Part shown: piece after piece, positions 25,515 through 32,453 of the stretch | Layout: each line of letters opens with the position of its first letter | How positions within the stretch are numbered: the first letter of the stretch is position 1 | Origin: JADJOY01 sp046331705 [NCBI: bacterium] | Lineage (GTDB): Bacteria > JADJOY01 | Reading direction: 5' to 3' | Assembly: GCA_046331705.1 (NCBI GenBank) | Contig: JAXLQJ010000065.1 | Coordinates: forward strand, 1-40,172 | DNA length: 40,172 nucleotides | Notes under the pieces: model-generated | The model's database searches: none | What the model was told of the DNA's origin: nothing | Seen by the model: only the letters and a program-made list of their open reading frames with translations | Made by a program: the position numbers and the translations under genes

Positions 25515-26183
25515 ATGAACGTCGTGCTGATTCCCATCAAGGAGCTGGGCGCGGCGAAGAGTCGCTTGCGGCCGGTGCTCGGCGACGCCGAACGGGAGCG
25601 CCTGGTGCTCGGCCTCGCCGAGAAGGCCATTCGCGCGGCGCTCGAGGCGGACGGCGTGGACCGCGTGCTGGTCGTGAGCCGCGATCCGCGGGTGCTGGCG
25701 CGCGCCGCGGAATGCCGAGCGCAGGTGGTCGCCGAGAGCTCGCCCACGCATGACGAGCGGGCGCTCAATCGCGCCCTCGACCAAGGCCGGGCGCGTGCCC
25801 TCGAGCTGGGCGCGACGGCGCTGGCGGTGCTGGTCGCCGATCTGCCCACCATCGAGCCCGCCGACGTGAGCGCGCTCTTCGAGGCCGCCCGAGGCGATGC
25901 TGCGGTCGTGCTGGCTCGCTCCCACGACGGCGCGGGGCTGGGGGCGCTGGTCGAGAGCCCGATCGCCGGCCTGCCGTTTCACTTCGGCGACGGGCGTGCG
26001 TTCGAGCATCATCTCCACGAGGCGCGCACGCGCGGGCTGGGGACGCGCACGCTCGACCGTCCCGGGTTGGCCCTCGATCTGGACACGACCGACGACTGGG
26101 CGCGCCATCGCGACGTGCTGGGGCGCGCGTGGCCGGTGGGCGCGGTGCACGACCGGCCCGCGCGCGTCGTTCACACGCGATGA
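25515..26183 (+). CDS. cofC: 2-phospho-L-lactate / phosphoenolpyruvate guanylyltransferase CofC/FbiD
   Basis: Activates phospholactate or phosphoenolpyruvate with GTP, making the donor used by CofD. The 222-residue nucleotidyltransferase begins VLIPIKELGAAKSRLRPVLGDAERERL (about residues 4-30), the CofC version of the GTP-binding loop, and continues with RVLVVSRDP, ALNRALDQGRARALELG, the metal-binding AVLVADLPTIEPADV, and LALDLDTTDDW near the end. Size matches CofC. It starts at the ATG at 25515 and its stop overlaps cofE by ATGA. Which three-carbon substrate is used (L-phospholactate, PEP or 3-phosphoglycerate) cannot be told from these motifs alone. Confidence 0.9.
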   Translation: MNVVLIPIKELGAAKSRLRPVLGDAERERLVLGLAEKAIRAALEADGVDRVLVVSRDPRVLARAAECRAQVVAESSPTHDERALNRALDQGRARALELGATALAVLVADLPTIEPADVSALFEAARGDAAVVLARSHDGAGLGALVESPIAGLPFHFGDGRAFEHHLHEARTRGLGTRTLDRPGLALDLDTTDDWARHRDVLGRAWPVGAVHDRPARVVHTR

Positions 26184-26950
26184 GCCCGCGCACGTCACCG
26201 CGTCGCGTGTCGCTCGCGGCGCTGCCGGGGATCGGGGCCATTCGGCCGGGTGACGACTTGGCGGCGCTGATCGCCGACGCGCTCTCGCGCGCCGGCATCA
26301 CCTTGGCTCGCGGCGACGTGCTGGTGGTCTGCCAGAAGGCGGTGTCCAAGTCGGAGGGGCGGATCGTCCGGCTCGTCACCGTCGCGCCGAGCGCATTCGC
26401 GCGACGCATCGCCGCGACGCTCGGGAAGGATCCGCGCGTCATCGAGGTGGTGCTCGGCGAAACGCGGCGCATCGTGCGCATGAGCGACCATGCCCTGATC
26501 TGCGAGACCCATCACGGATTCGTGTGCGCCAACGCGGGTGTCGACTCGTCGAATCCGGTGCGACCGGGCACCGTGACGTTGCTCCCGCGGGACCCGGACG
26601 CCTCCGCCGCCGCGCTGCGCGCAGCGCTCGGGCGGCGTTTGCGGGTGCGACCGGCGGTGGTGGTATCGGACACGTTCGGTCGGCCGTTTCGCGAGGGCCA
26701 GGTCGATGTCGCGATCGGCGTCGCGGGAATGCCGGCGTGGCGCTCGCTGCGCGGCGAGCGGGACCTGAGTGGCCGGCCGCTCCAGGCGAGCGCTCCAGCC
26801 GAGGCCGACATGCTGGCCGCCGCGGCCGGCCTGCTGATGCGCAAGGACGGCGGCGAGCCCGTGGTGCTCGTCTCGGGCTTCGCGCATCGCGCCGGTCGGG
26901 GGCGCGCCCGCGACCTGGTGCGTCCGCGTGCCGCGGATCTCTTCCGGTGA
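26180..26950 (+). CDS. cofE: Coenzyme F420-0:L-glutamate ligase CofE
   Basis: Adds gamma-linked glutamates to F420-0 using GTP. The 256-residue protein has the CofE elements ALPGIGAIRPGDDLAALI (residues about 13-30), VLVVCQKAVSKSEGRIV (about 46-62), HGFVCANAGVDSSNPVRPG, VVSDTFGRPFREGQVDVAIGVAG and a closing hydrophobic GGEPVVLVSGF. It is the single-domain archaeal-type form, not the two-domain FbiB fused to a nitroreductase-like dehydro-F420 reductase. If the pathway uses PEP, a separate reductase would be needed; none is in the window. It ends the operon, followed by a strong hairpin at 26966-27001. F420-dependent enzymes are not seen nearby. Confidence 0.92.
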   Translation: MSPRTSPRRVSLAALPGIGAIRPGDDLAALIADALSRAGITLARGDVLVVCQKAVSKSEGRIVRLVTVAPSAFARRIAATLGKDPRVIEVVLGETRRIVRMSDHALICETHHGFVCANAGVDSSNPVRPGTVTLLPRDPDASAAALRAALGRRLRVRPAVVVSDTFGRPFREGQVDVAIGVAGMPAWRSLRGERDLSGRPLQASAPAEADMLAAAAGLLMRKDGGEPVVLVSGFAHRAGRGRARDLVRPRAADLFR

Positions 26951-26965
26951 GTTGCGAAGCTCGAA

Positions 26966-27001
26966 CACGAACGCCGCGGGCTCGGGCCCGCGGCGTTCGT
27001 G
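26966..27001. terminator. Strong convergent hairpin after cofE
   Basis: A perfect 16-base-pair stem (arms 26966-26981 and 26986-27001) closed by a TCGG tetraloop. It lies between cofE and the converging regulator gene. No T-run follows on either strand. Confidence 0.75.
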
Positions 27002-27087
27002 ACGCGACGAGGAGGCTGGCGTGGCCTTTCGCGCAACAGGGTCGGGCGGGATGCGTTCCCCCGCAGGCGCGTTGGGCGGCCGCCTCG

Positions 27088-27870
27088 TCAGGCGGCGGAC
27101 TTGCCGGTGGTGACGCGCATCCGCTCGAGCGTGGCCTTGTTGCGGCTGCCAGCGGGGCGTCCGCGCCGCGGGGTGAACGGCATGTGCACCGTGGGCGTTC
27201 CCTTCGGCGCGTCGATGAGCCCCTTCTCGATCGAATAGTGGACGAGGTGGGCCAGCCGATGGAGGTGCAGCTTCTCCATGATGCGCGCGCGGTGGATCTC
27301 GACCGTCTTGACGCTGATGCCCAAAAGCTCCGCGACGTCCTGGTTGCGGTTGCCGAGCACGAGCAACTTCAGTACCTCGCGCTCACGTGGGCTCAGGGAT
27401 TCGAACCGGCTTTCCGCGGCGGGGCCGTCCTCGCGCGCCGGCGTGCGAACCAGCGTCGCGGGCAACGACTTGTGCAGGTACACCTTCTTGCCGGCGAGCG
27501 CCGTCTGGATGGCGTCGCGTAGCTCGTTGAGGGTGGCATCCTTGACCACCACGCCTCGGGCGCCGGCCTCGACCGCTTCGAGGATCAGGTCCTCGCGGGT
27601 GTTGCGCGTCAGCAGCACGACGGTGGTGGATGGTGCCGCCTTGCGGACCTGGCGCGTGAGCACGGCGCCGTTCCAGTACGGCAGGTCCATCTCGCTGAGC
27701 AGCACGTCCGCCTGCGTGCGCTTCACGACCTCGGCCGCCGTCGGCCCGTTGTCGGCTTCCCCGACCACCGCGAGGCCGGGCAGCTCGGAAAGCAGAAGCT
27801 TGAGGCCGTCCCGAAACAGACGTTCGTGGTCGGCGATGACGATGCGCTTGGTGTCGGGTGTGGTGTTCAT
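27088..27870 (-). CDS. NarL/FixJ-type regulator with phosphomimetic receiver and AT-hook-like tail
   Basis: A 260-residue transcription factor with an N-terminal receiver fold (residues 8-125), a LuxR-type helix-turn-helix (FESLSPREREVLKLLVLGNRNQDVAELLGISVKTVEIHRARIMEKL, about 155-200), and a basic C-terminal tail with RRGRPAGSRNK (235-245), an AT-hook-like element. Aligned with NarL proteins, the phosphoacceptor Asp is Glu60 (VLLSEMDLPYWNG) and the second of the paired metal acids is His15 (IADHERLF), while Thr88 and Lys110 remain. Glu at this site often mimics phosphorylation, so it may be constitutively active. Start at the ATG at 27870, since the -10 element lies only seven bases upstream; an in-frame GTG at 27876 would precede the transcript. 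No kinase is adjacent. Confidence 0.88.
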   Translation of the reverse strand: MNTTPDTKRIVIADHERLFRDGLKLLLSELPGLAVVGEADNGPTAAEVVKRTQADVLLSEMDLPYWNGAVLTRQVRKAAPSTTVVLLTRNTREDLILEAVEAGARGVVVKDATLNELRDAIQTALAGKKVYLHKSLPATLVRTPAREDGPAAESRFESLSPREREVLKLLVLGNRNQDVAELLGISVKTVEIHRARIMEKLHLHRLAHLVHYSIEKGLIDAPKGTPTVHMPFTPRRGRPAGSRNKATLERMRVTTGKSAA

Positions 27871-27877
27871 GTCCACG

Positions 27878-27906
27878 AGCGTAGCGCGAATTCAGCGGAT
27901 AGGCAA
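27878..27906 (-). promoter_or_regulatory. Candidate promoter of the NarL-type gene, leaderless
   Basis: Minus-strand TTGCCT (27906-27901), a 17-base spacer and TACGCT (27883-27878). The expected start of transcription falls at or within a base or two of the ATG at 27870, predicting a leaderless message. Confidence 0.5.
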
Positions 27907-27940
27907 TCATCCTGATCGGGAGTGGAAACGAAAGGTCGAC

Positions 27941-27955
27941 CGGGCAGAGTGCCCG
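27941..27955. promoter_or_regulatory. Palindrome CGGGCA-GAG-TGCCCG
   Basis: Perfect six-base arms around GAG, 35 bases upstream of the -35 of the NarL-type gene. It shares the core GGCA-N-TGCC with the palindrome at 28019-28034, so both could be sites for one dimeric regulator. Confidence 0.4.
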
Positions 27956-28018
27956 AACGTGGTGGACGCAGGGGAATGCCCGATCGAGTGCGCGACGAGC
28001 GTCCCGATGCCCTGTTTT

Positions 28019-28034
28019 TGCGGCAAATGCCGCA
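28019..28034. promoter_or_regulatory. Palindrome TGCGGCA-AA-TGCCGCA
   Basis: Perfect seven-base arms around AA, ending 19 bases before the GTG of the amidohydrolase-like gene. A candidate operator, paired with 27941-27955. Confidence 0.45.
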
Positions 28035-28053
28035 TTCCCGAGGCGAGGTCCGC

Positions 28054-29493
28054 GTGAGGATCCCTCCGACACGTCGGGCAATGTGGATGGCGGTGGTGGG
28101 TGTGGCGCCTATTTTCTTCCTGTGCGTCTTGACCCACGCGTGGACCCACCCGGCGGTGGTCGACGGGTTCGTGGCGCTGGTCGCTCGCGCCCACCTGGAG
28201 CCGATGCACGGCGTGGTGATCTGCAACGTGCGCATCACCGATCCGCTCGCGGACGAGCCGGGAGGTGCGCTCGATCTGCGCATCGTCGACGGCTCGATCG
28301 TCGCGATCGGGCCGGCGGCCTCGCTGGCGCCCGCGCCGGACGAACGTGTCCTCGAGGCCGAGGGTCGTGCGCTCACGCTGGGCCTCGTCGACGCACATGC
28401 GGCAGCGGTGTTCCGCGATCCGCTGCGCCGCGTGCTGCCGCCGGCGATCGTGCGCGACGCGCTCAGGCTCGAGGCGCGCGCGGGAGTCACGTCGGTGCGC
28501 GATCTCGGGTCGCCCGCGGCCGCCGTGCGCCGGCTCGCCGCAGCCGTGGGCACGCGTCTGCTGGGACCGTCCATTCACCCGGGTGGACCGTGGCTCACGC
28601 TGCACGGCGAGGTGGAGTCGGCGGAGGATCCGTTCCGGCATCCGGCCGAGTCGTCACCGGCAGCGTCCACCGACGACGTGGTGCGCGCCATCGCCGATCT
28701 CGCCCGCGGCGAGGGTCGATGGCTCGCCGTCGATCCGCCCGCCGGCGGCGACACCCCCGAGCGGCGAGCGCTGGGCGAGGTGGTGGCGCGAACGGCGAAG
28801 GAGCGCGGCCTGCGGCTCGCGGTGCGCGCGCTCGACGAATCCCAGCTGCGCTGGGCGCTCGACGCTGGCGCCGGATCGATCGAGGAGCTGGCGCGCTACC
28901 CCGACGAGCTCGCGCCGGAGCTGGTCGCGCGCATCGCCGCGTCGGGCGCGGTGATCGTGCCGCTCGCGCACCTCGCGCGGGTCGCCGAGGTCGGCTCGAA
29001 CGGGGCGTACGAGCGCGATCGGCAGACGCGCTGGATCGGCCGGGCGTCGTGGTGGGGGGAGCTCGCGCGCCTCGATCGCGCGATCCGCGCGCGGCACGCG
29101 AGCCCCGAGGCGCGCGCCGCCGATCGCGCGCGGCTCGAGCGCTTTCGCGAGAACCTCGCGCGCCTGGTCGCGGCGCGGGTGCCGATCGCGATGGGCACAG
29201 GGGCGCCGCGGCCGTTCGCGTTCGCGGAGCGCCCCGGCGACGAGATCGAAGCGCTGGCCGCTGCGGGGCTGGTGGGCGAGGAGCTCGTGGAGGCCTGCAC
29301 GCGCAGCGGCCGCCTCCTCCTCGATGGTCCGCGGGCGAAGCCGCGGATCGCCGTCGGCGCGCCAGCCGATCTGGTGGTCTGGGAATGCGATCCGGCGCGT
29401 GAGGTGCGCTGCTTTGCGCGTCCCCGCTGGGTGATCGCGGCGGGCCGCGTGCTGGACGGCCGGAACGACTCGCCGGCGCGTCCCTTCTTGTGA
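28054..29493 (+). CDS. Membrane-anchored amidohydrolase homologue lacking metal ligands
   Basis: A 479-residue protein starting at GTG 28054, five bases after GCGAGG. Residues about 10-30 (MWMAVVGVAPIFFLCVLTHAW) form a signal anchor. The rest has the amidohydrolase layout: a beta sandwich with VRITDPLADEP and VLEAEGRALTLGLVDAH, then a barrel with VTSVRDLG and a closing GAPADLVVWECDP. Metal ligands are mostly gone: the HxH motif is His115-Ala-Ala117, the strand-5 His is Arg258 (VRALDE), the strand-6 His is Glu278 (SIEEL for SIEHG), and the strand-8 Asp is Gly383 (GTGAPRP for GTDA). It is therefore probably a binding or structural pseudoenzyme facing the periplasm. An earlier start (up to 27922) is possible but composition upstream looks non-coding. 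Confidence 0.8.
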   Translation: MRIPPTRRAMWMAVVGVAPIFFLCVLTHAWTHPAVVDGFVALVARAHLEPMHGVVICNVRITDPLADEPGGALDLRIVDGSIVAIGPAASLAPAPDERVLEAEGRALTLGLVDAHAAAVFRDPLRRVLPPAIVRDALRLEARAGVTSVRDLGSPAAAVRRLAAAVGTRLLGPSIHPGGPWLTLHGEVESAEDPFRHPAESSPAASTDDVVRAIADLARGEGRWLAVDPPAGGDTPERRALGEVVARTAKERGLRLAVRALDESQLRWALDAGAGSIEELARYPDELAPELVARIAASGAVIVPLAHLARVAEVGSNGAYERDRQTRWIGRASWWGELARLDRAIRARHASPEARAADRARLERFRENLARLVAARVPIAMGTGAPRPFAFAERPGDEIEALAAAGLVGEELVEACTRSGRLLLDGPRAKPRIAVGAPADLVVWECDPAREVRCFARPRWVIAAGRVLDGRNDSPARPFL

Positions 29494-29548
29494 GCGCCGG
29501 CCCGCTTCGACCGACGCTTGGCGCGCGCTGGGCGGAGGCTGCTCGGGA

Positions 29549-31294
29549 TCAGCGTTCGGGCGAGCCCTGGGCGCGGTCTGCCTCGCTCGCGAACCGGAAC
29601 TCGACCCGAGCGGGAGCGCAGTCCTCGCGCCCGGTCAGCACCACGCGGACGCGCCACGGATTGAAGTCGCCGAAGGAGCGCCAGACCTCGCGTGGGTAGG
29701 GCCCGAAATCGTGCGCGTTGCCGACCAGCGGCATGTGACCGACGGTGTGGAATCGGCCTTCGCCGAGCTCGTATTCGAGCATGTAGCGAAGATCGGCGCG
29801 TCCCGCCCAGCGCGCTCGCACCACGCCCGCATCGGCCTCGAACGTGAGCGACGCGCCGTCGCGCGGCGCCTCGATCGAAGGACACGGTGCATCGGCGGGG
29901 ACCGCGTCGGCGACCGTGGCGTCGCGCGGCGGGCGATCGACGAAGAAACCGGGGTCGTGCTCGGCGAGGTAGCGCGTGAGCGTGGTGCGCAGCTGCGTTT
30001 CCTCGGAGAGCCCCGTTCCGCCGAGATCCGTGCGCTCGCGTGGATCGCTGGCGACGTGGAAGAGCCGCGCGCGCGGTTGCCCGCGGGCGAGGACGAGCTT
30101 CCAGCCGCGCTCGCGGATGCCGGCCAAGCGCTCGCCGTCGCGGGCGGGTGGAGTCTGATAGCCGGCGATCGCGCTCTCCAGCATCGCGGGGGCCGGCGGC
30201 AAGGTCTCGCCGCGAACGAGGGGAAGCAGGCTGCGGCCGTCGAGACCCGTGGGGGCGGCGACGTCGACGGCGTCGAGCAGCGTGGGCATGAGGTCGACCC
30301 CGCGCACCGGCTCGGCGATGCGCAGCCCGCCGTGCGCGCCACCCGGAAACCGGATCAGGAGCGGGATCCGGATCAGCTCCTCGAAGAGCGTGGCGTGCAG
30401 CGTGGTGGACGCGTGTCCGACCCAGCCGTGGTCGAAGAGCTCCTCGCCGTGATCGGCGCTGATCGCGAGCACCGAGCGATCGAGCAGGCCCCGCCGCTCG
30501 AGGCGCGCGAGGACGTCGCCCAGCCACGCGTCCATCGCGTGCACCTCGCCGTCGTAGAGCCGAGTCACGGCCTCGCGATCGGCGGGTAGCGCGAAGGCGA
30601 GACTGTCGCGCGGCACGATCACGTCGCGCTGCACGGCTGCGAGCCCCTCCGAGACCGGCGCCGTCGCGGCTGCGCTGGGCCACACGGCGCGTACCTCGGA
30701 CTCGGGCGCGCGATAGGGCAGGTGGACGTAGCGGTAGTGGTACCAGAGGAAGAACGGCTCCTCGGGGCCGTGCTCGAGCCAGCGCGCGAGCTCGTCCGGA
30801 CCGCCCTCGTCGCTGAAGAATTCCTGGAGCGGCGGGCCGAATCCGAGGTTCGCGTAGTTCGGGATCGACGTCAGGTACACGAGGTTGGGGACGCGATAGC
30901 CGCGACCCGCGAGCTCGGTCGCGAGCGTGGGCGTGCCGGGCGCGACGCTCGCGGCCGGGCCGGTGACGCCGTGCCGAACCGCGAAGAGCCCGGTGAGCAG
31001 GCTCACGAGCCCGGGGCTGGTCCAAGCGCTCGAGGAAACCGCGTCCTCGAAGAGCACGGACTCGCGCGCGAGCTCGTCGAGATGCGGGCTGGTCGGATGC
31101 GCGTAGCCGTACGCGCCGAGGTGATCGGGCCGGAGCGTGTCGATCGTGAGGAGGATGACGTTGGCGCGCGGATGGCGAGTCGTCTCGTGACGCGCGGGAC
31201 GCAGCGCCCGATCCCCGTCGCGTCCGAGCAGCGCGAATGCCGCCGCCAGCAGGCCCACGACCAGCGCGAGCGTCAGCGCGGCGCGGCGGCGCAT
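29549..31294 (-). CDS. Sulfatase-superfamily protein (alkaline phosphatase fold) with Thr at the nucleophile position
   Basis: A 581-residue exported or membrane-anchored hydrolase. Residues about 5-25 are a hydrophobic signal segment. The sulfatase fold follows with ANVILLTIDTLRPDHLGAYGY (metal Asp pair region, about 45-65), SAWTSPGLVSLLTG (about 90-105), and SADHGEELFDHGWVGH (metal Asp/His, about 278-293). Classical sulfatases need CxPSR for formylglycine; here the aligned residue is Thr or Ser (WTSPGLVS), as in phosphoglycerol- or phosphoethanolamine-transferase-type members. The last 110 residues (from about 465) form a separate beta-rich extension with one Cys pair. It follows an exported protein gene by 12 bases. 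It likely acts on an envelope phosphodiester or sulfate ester; the substrate is unknown. Confidence 0.82.
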   Translation of the reverse strand: MRRRAALTLALVVGLLAAAFALLGRDGDRALRPARHETTRHPRANVILLTIDTLRPDHLGAYGYAHPTSPHLDELARESVLFEDAVSSSAWTSPGLVSLLTGLFAVRHGVTGPAASVAPGTPTLATELAGRGYRVPNLVYLTSIPNYANLGFGPPLQEFFSDEGGPDELARWLEHGPEEPFFLWYHYRYVHLPYRAPESEVRAVWPSAAATAPVSEGLAAVQRDVIVPRDSLAFALPADREAVTRLYDGEVHAMDAWLGDVLARLERRGLLDRSVLAISADHGEELFDHGWVGHASTTLHATLFEELIRIPLLIRFPGGAHGGLRIAEPVRGVDLMPTLLDAVDVAAPTGLDGRSLLPLVRGETLPPAPAMLESAIAGYQTPPARDGERLAGIRERGWKLVLARGQPRARLFHVASDPRERTDLGGTGLSEETQLRTTLTRYLAEHDPGFFVDRPPRDATVADAVPADAPCPSIEAPRDGASLTFEADAGVVRARWAGRADLRYMLEYELGEGRFHTVGHMPLVGNAHDFGPYPREVWRSFGDFNPWRVRVVLTGREDCAPARVEFRFASEADRAQGSPER

Positions 31295-31306
31295 CGGTGC
31301 GGCAGC

Positions 31307-32173
31307 TCAGTCGGGGACGCGTTCGCGGGTCAGGGTCGCGGCGTCGACGACGATCGCGCGTGGAAAGGCCGCCACCGTTCCCGATCGCACGAGCACCGTC
31401 GCCAGCTCGCCTGCCGGCACGAACTGCTGCGCCAACGACTGCACACCGCGCAGGCCCGGCAGCGCCACGGTGTCGGTGGTCAGGAAGCGAAATCCGGTGG
31501 CGGTCTCGCGAAGCTCGCTCATGAACGCGCTGCTGAAGGTCTGCAGCTCGCCGCTCTCACGGCCGTGGTAGGCGCCGCTGTAGCGCAGGCGGACGAACCA
31601 GCGCTCGCCGGCCCGAAACGCCTCGTCGATGGCGATCTCGAAGCGCTCGGGCTGGGTGCTGACCGCGGCGGCGCTCGCACGAGCCAGCTGCTCGGCGCGC
31701 GTCTGCCCGCTCGGTCCGCGAAAGCGCTCGTCGAAGAAGGGCTCGAGTGCCTCCACCGCGCCGGATCGGGCCGCACGCTCGAGCTCCGCGATCGCCGCCG
31801 CCACGCGGCCGTACTCGGGAGAGGCGGGGTCGAGGCGCTGTGCGTCGTGCGGCAACGCCAGGAGGACCAGCAGGCGCGGCCGAGCGGAGTCGGGATCGAC
31901 GATGACCGAGACGCGGTAGCGCCCCGGCGGAACGGCGTCGTCGCGAAAGAAGCGGCCGCGCCCCTCGACGACGTGATCGCTCGGGCTTGGGGTGGCCGGC
32001 GCGATGGGAGTGAGCACGACCCGGTAGCGGTCGGCGCCGAGCACGGAGCCGGTCACGCTGCCGACCCGGCTGGCCGTCGTCCCGGTGGCGGGTCGACCGT
32101 CGACGAGCCCGAGGCAGAGCCCCAGCGCCAGCGCGGCGCACACGCCGAGGATCGCACGCGGGTGGAAGGGCAT
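31307..32173 (-). CDS. Exported protein with carboxypeptidase-regulatory-like and NTF2-like regions
   Basis: A 288-residue protein starting at the ATG at 32173. It has a signal peptide (ILGVCAALALGLCLGLVDGR; Cys12 and Cys20 lie inside the hydrophobic core, so this does not read as a clear lipobox). Residues about 35-100 look like a small beta-sandwich (VTGSVLGADRYRVVLTP, VPPGRYRVSVIVDPDS), as in carboxypeptidase regulatory-like domains; residues 130-245 (VEALEPFFDERFRGP, RWFVRLRYSGAYHGRES, FRFLTTDTV) look like an NTF2-like fold. It precedes the sulfatase-family gene by 12 bases in the same transcript and may be its periplasmic partner. Function is unknown; both domain guesses rest on pattern only. 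Confidence 0.7.
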   Translation of the reverse strand: MPFHPRAILGVCAALALGLCLGLVDGRPATGTTASRVGSVTGSVLGADRYRVVLTPIAPATPSPSDHVVEGRGRFFRDDAVPPGRYRVSVIVDPDSARPRLLVLLALPHDAQRLDPASPEYGRVAAAIAELERAARSGAVEALEPFFDERFRGPSGQTRAEQLARASAAAVSTQPERFEIAIDEAFRAGERWFVRLRYSGAYHGRESGELQTFSSAFMSELRETATGFRFLTTDTVALPGLRGVQSLAQQFVPAGELATVLVRSGTVAAFPRAIVVDAATLTRERVPD

Positions 32174-32311
32174 CGGCGGCTCAGGCTGGGCCGAGAATGT
32201 CGGATTCGACGGACATCGCGGTGCGGCGCGCCCAAGCTACCACAGGGCCGAAGCGCCGTGGCCGAGAAACGCCGACGTGCGCGCCTCGCCCCCGATTTTC
32301 CTCGTTTTTTC

Positions 32312-32340
32312 TTGACAGCCGCGTGCGCGAGCCCTAGGAT
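32312..32340 (+). promoter_or_regulatory. Near-consensus sigma-70 promoter of the LysM gene
   Basis: Perfect TTGACA (32312-32317), a 17-base spacer and TAGGAT (32335-32340), with a T-run just upstream. Transcription would start near 32347, giving a leader of about 107 bases. This is the best promoter match in the window. Confidence 0.75.
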
Positions 32341-32453
32341 GCCGCCGAAATCCTGGAAATCCAGACGCTTATCCAGATCTCCGGAGTGTTTGGTCGAACC
32401 ATTTCCGGGCCGCCAGGCGAGTTGGTCGGGCGCTCGGGCAAGAAGGGGGAGCG

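Noticed and set aside
27398-27407. tRNA T-loop-like GATTCGAACC
   Set aside because: It lies inside the NarL-type coding sequence and has no matching acceptor stem or anticodon arm around it.
27874-27876. GTG start two codons before the chosen NarL-type ATG
   Set aside because: It would lie upstream of the predicted transcription start.
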